Of a DNA stretch of 6,223 nucleotides, positions 5,529 through 6,223 are shown one piece after another (the stretch's first letter is position 1; each line of letters begins with the position of its first letter). Source of the DNA: Pseudomonadota bacterium (lineage in GTDB: Bacteria; Pseudomonadota; Alphaproteobacteria; Rhizobiales; Afifellaceae); assembly GCA_023417735.1 (NCBI GenBank), contig JAEZEK010000255.1, positions 1-6,223 of the forward strand, in the 5' to 3' direction. The translations under genes were made by a program, and so were the position numbers. The notes under the pieces were generated by a model. That model saw nothing but the letters and a program-made list of their open reading frames with translations, was not told the origin of the DNA and did not search any database.

Positions 5529-6223
5529 ATGATCGCCGATGCATTCACGACCGCCCTGTCGCACATCCTGAGCGTCAACTACCTCCTCCACATGCTGCTC
5601 GGGGTGAGCGTCGGGCTCCTCGTCGGCATCCTGCCTGCGCTCGGCGGCATCGCGGGCATGTCCCTGCTGCTGCCCTTCATCTACGGCATGGAGGTCACCG
5701 CGGCCCTCGGCATGCTGATGGGCATGGTGGCCGTCATTCCCACGTCCGACACCTTCTCGTCGGTGCTGATGGGCATTCCCGGCTCCTCCTCGTCACAGGC
5801 GACCGTCCTCGACGGATTTCCGCTGGCCAAGAAGGGGGAAGCCGCGCGCGCGCTCAGCGCCGCGTTCTCCGCCTCCTTCATCGGCGGGGTCTTCGGCGCG
5901 CTCCTGCTGACCGCCTTCGTCCTGATCGCAAGGCCGCTCATCCTCGCCTTCGGCGCGGCAGAGCTCTTCATGCTCACCATCTTCGGCCTGTCGATGGTCG
6001 GCGTCCTTTCGGGTGCGAGCCTGCCCAAGGGGATAGCGGCCTGTGCCATCGGCCTGGCGTTCGGCTCGATCGGGGCCGCGCCGGCCACCGGCGAGTACCG
6101 GATGGACTTCGACACCCTCTATCTCTCCACCGGCCTGCCGCTCGCCATCGTCGGCCTCGGCCTCTTCGCCATACCCGAGATCATCGACCTCCTGCGCGGC
6201 GGCGGCTCGATCGCCGGCGACGG
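5529..6223 (+). CDS. tctA: TctA-type permease of a tripartite tricarboxylate transporter, C-terminal part cut by the window edge
   Basis: The 231 codons seen encode the N-terminal half of the large membrane subunit of a TTT carboxylate transporter; the family is usually about 500 residues. Hydrophobic segments span roughly 12-37, 40-70, 110-137, 146-163, 167-185 and 200-220. The family signature is clear at GIPGSSSSQATVLDGFP (82-98) followed by LAKKGEAARAL, and again at the LSGASLPKGI region (160-169). SDT at 73-75 occupies the place of the GGS found before the IPG motif in canonical TctA, pointing to a divergent clade. GAAAGG-type Shine-Dalgarno sequence GAAAGG at 5517-5522 lies 6 bases before the ATG. 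It is downstream of the dehydrogenase gene with no terminator between, so an operon is likely. The partner TctB is not in the window; it may be downstream or fused. Confidence 0.93.
   Translation, partial: MIADAFTTALSHILSVNYLLHMLLGVSVGLLVGILPALGGIAGMSLLLPFIYGMEVTAALGMLMGMVAVIPTSDTFSSVLMGIPGSSSSQATVLDGFPLAKKGEAARALSAAFSASFIGGVFGALLLTAFVLIARPLILAFGAAELFMLTIFGLSMVGVLSGASLPKGIAACAIGLAFGSIGAAPATGEYRMDFDTLYLSTGLPLAIVGLGLFAIPEIIDLLRGGGSIAGD

Overview
The window is GC-rich bacterial DNA with strongly GC-biased third codon positions. It contains two genes of a tripartite tricarboxylate transporter (TTT) system and a Tat-dependent signal peptide. This fits a proteobacterium, most likely a high-GC alphaproteobacterium, although a betaproteobacterium cannot be excluded. 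Six protein genes are supported: four complete and two cut by the window edges. No RNA genes, insertion sequences, CRISPR arrays or prophage genes were seen.

Left block (1-1445, minus strand): a crotonase-superfamily protein, annotated here as enoyl-CoA hydratase-like, is followed after 35 bases by an Ldh_2-type (malate/L-lactate/ureidoglycolate) dehydrogenase that runs off the left edge. The two probably form an operon. A 277-base divergent spacer (1446-1722) separates them from an Fsr-like major facilitator transporter on the plus strand (1723-2964).

Middle (2965-3067): a short convergent junction holds a Rho-independent terminator serving the minus-strand gene to its right. Beside it are a second GC hairpin and a small duplication overlapping the MFS stop codon.

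Right block: a Tat-exported TctC-type binding protein (3068-4162, minus) is divergent from an NAD(P)-dependent beta-hydroxyacid-dehydrogenase-like enzyme with a DUF1932 C-terminal domain (4630-5484, plus). That enzyme is followed after 44 bases by a TctA-type permease (5529 to the right edge). The 467-base divergent spacer carries a compact cluster of direct and inverted TTGAC repeats and an ATTG..CAAT palindrome near its middle, which is a plausible shared operator/promoter region.

Together this looks like an organic-acid uptake and oxidation locus. TctC in the periplasm would capture a carboxylate and the TctA permease (with an unseen TctB) would import it. The two dehydrogenases and the crotonase-fold enzyme would act on hydroxyacid or acyl-CoA intermediates. 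The substrate cannot be read from the sequence. The most notable points are the crotonase lacking both canonical hydratase glutamates, the TTT system split around an enzyme gene, and the repeat-rich divergent control region. I found no convincing wholly new type of system.
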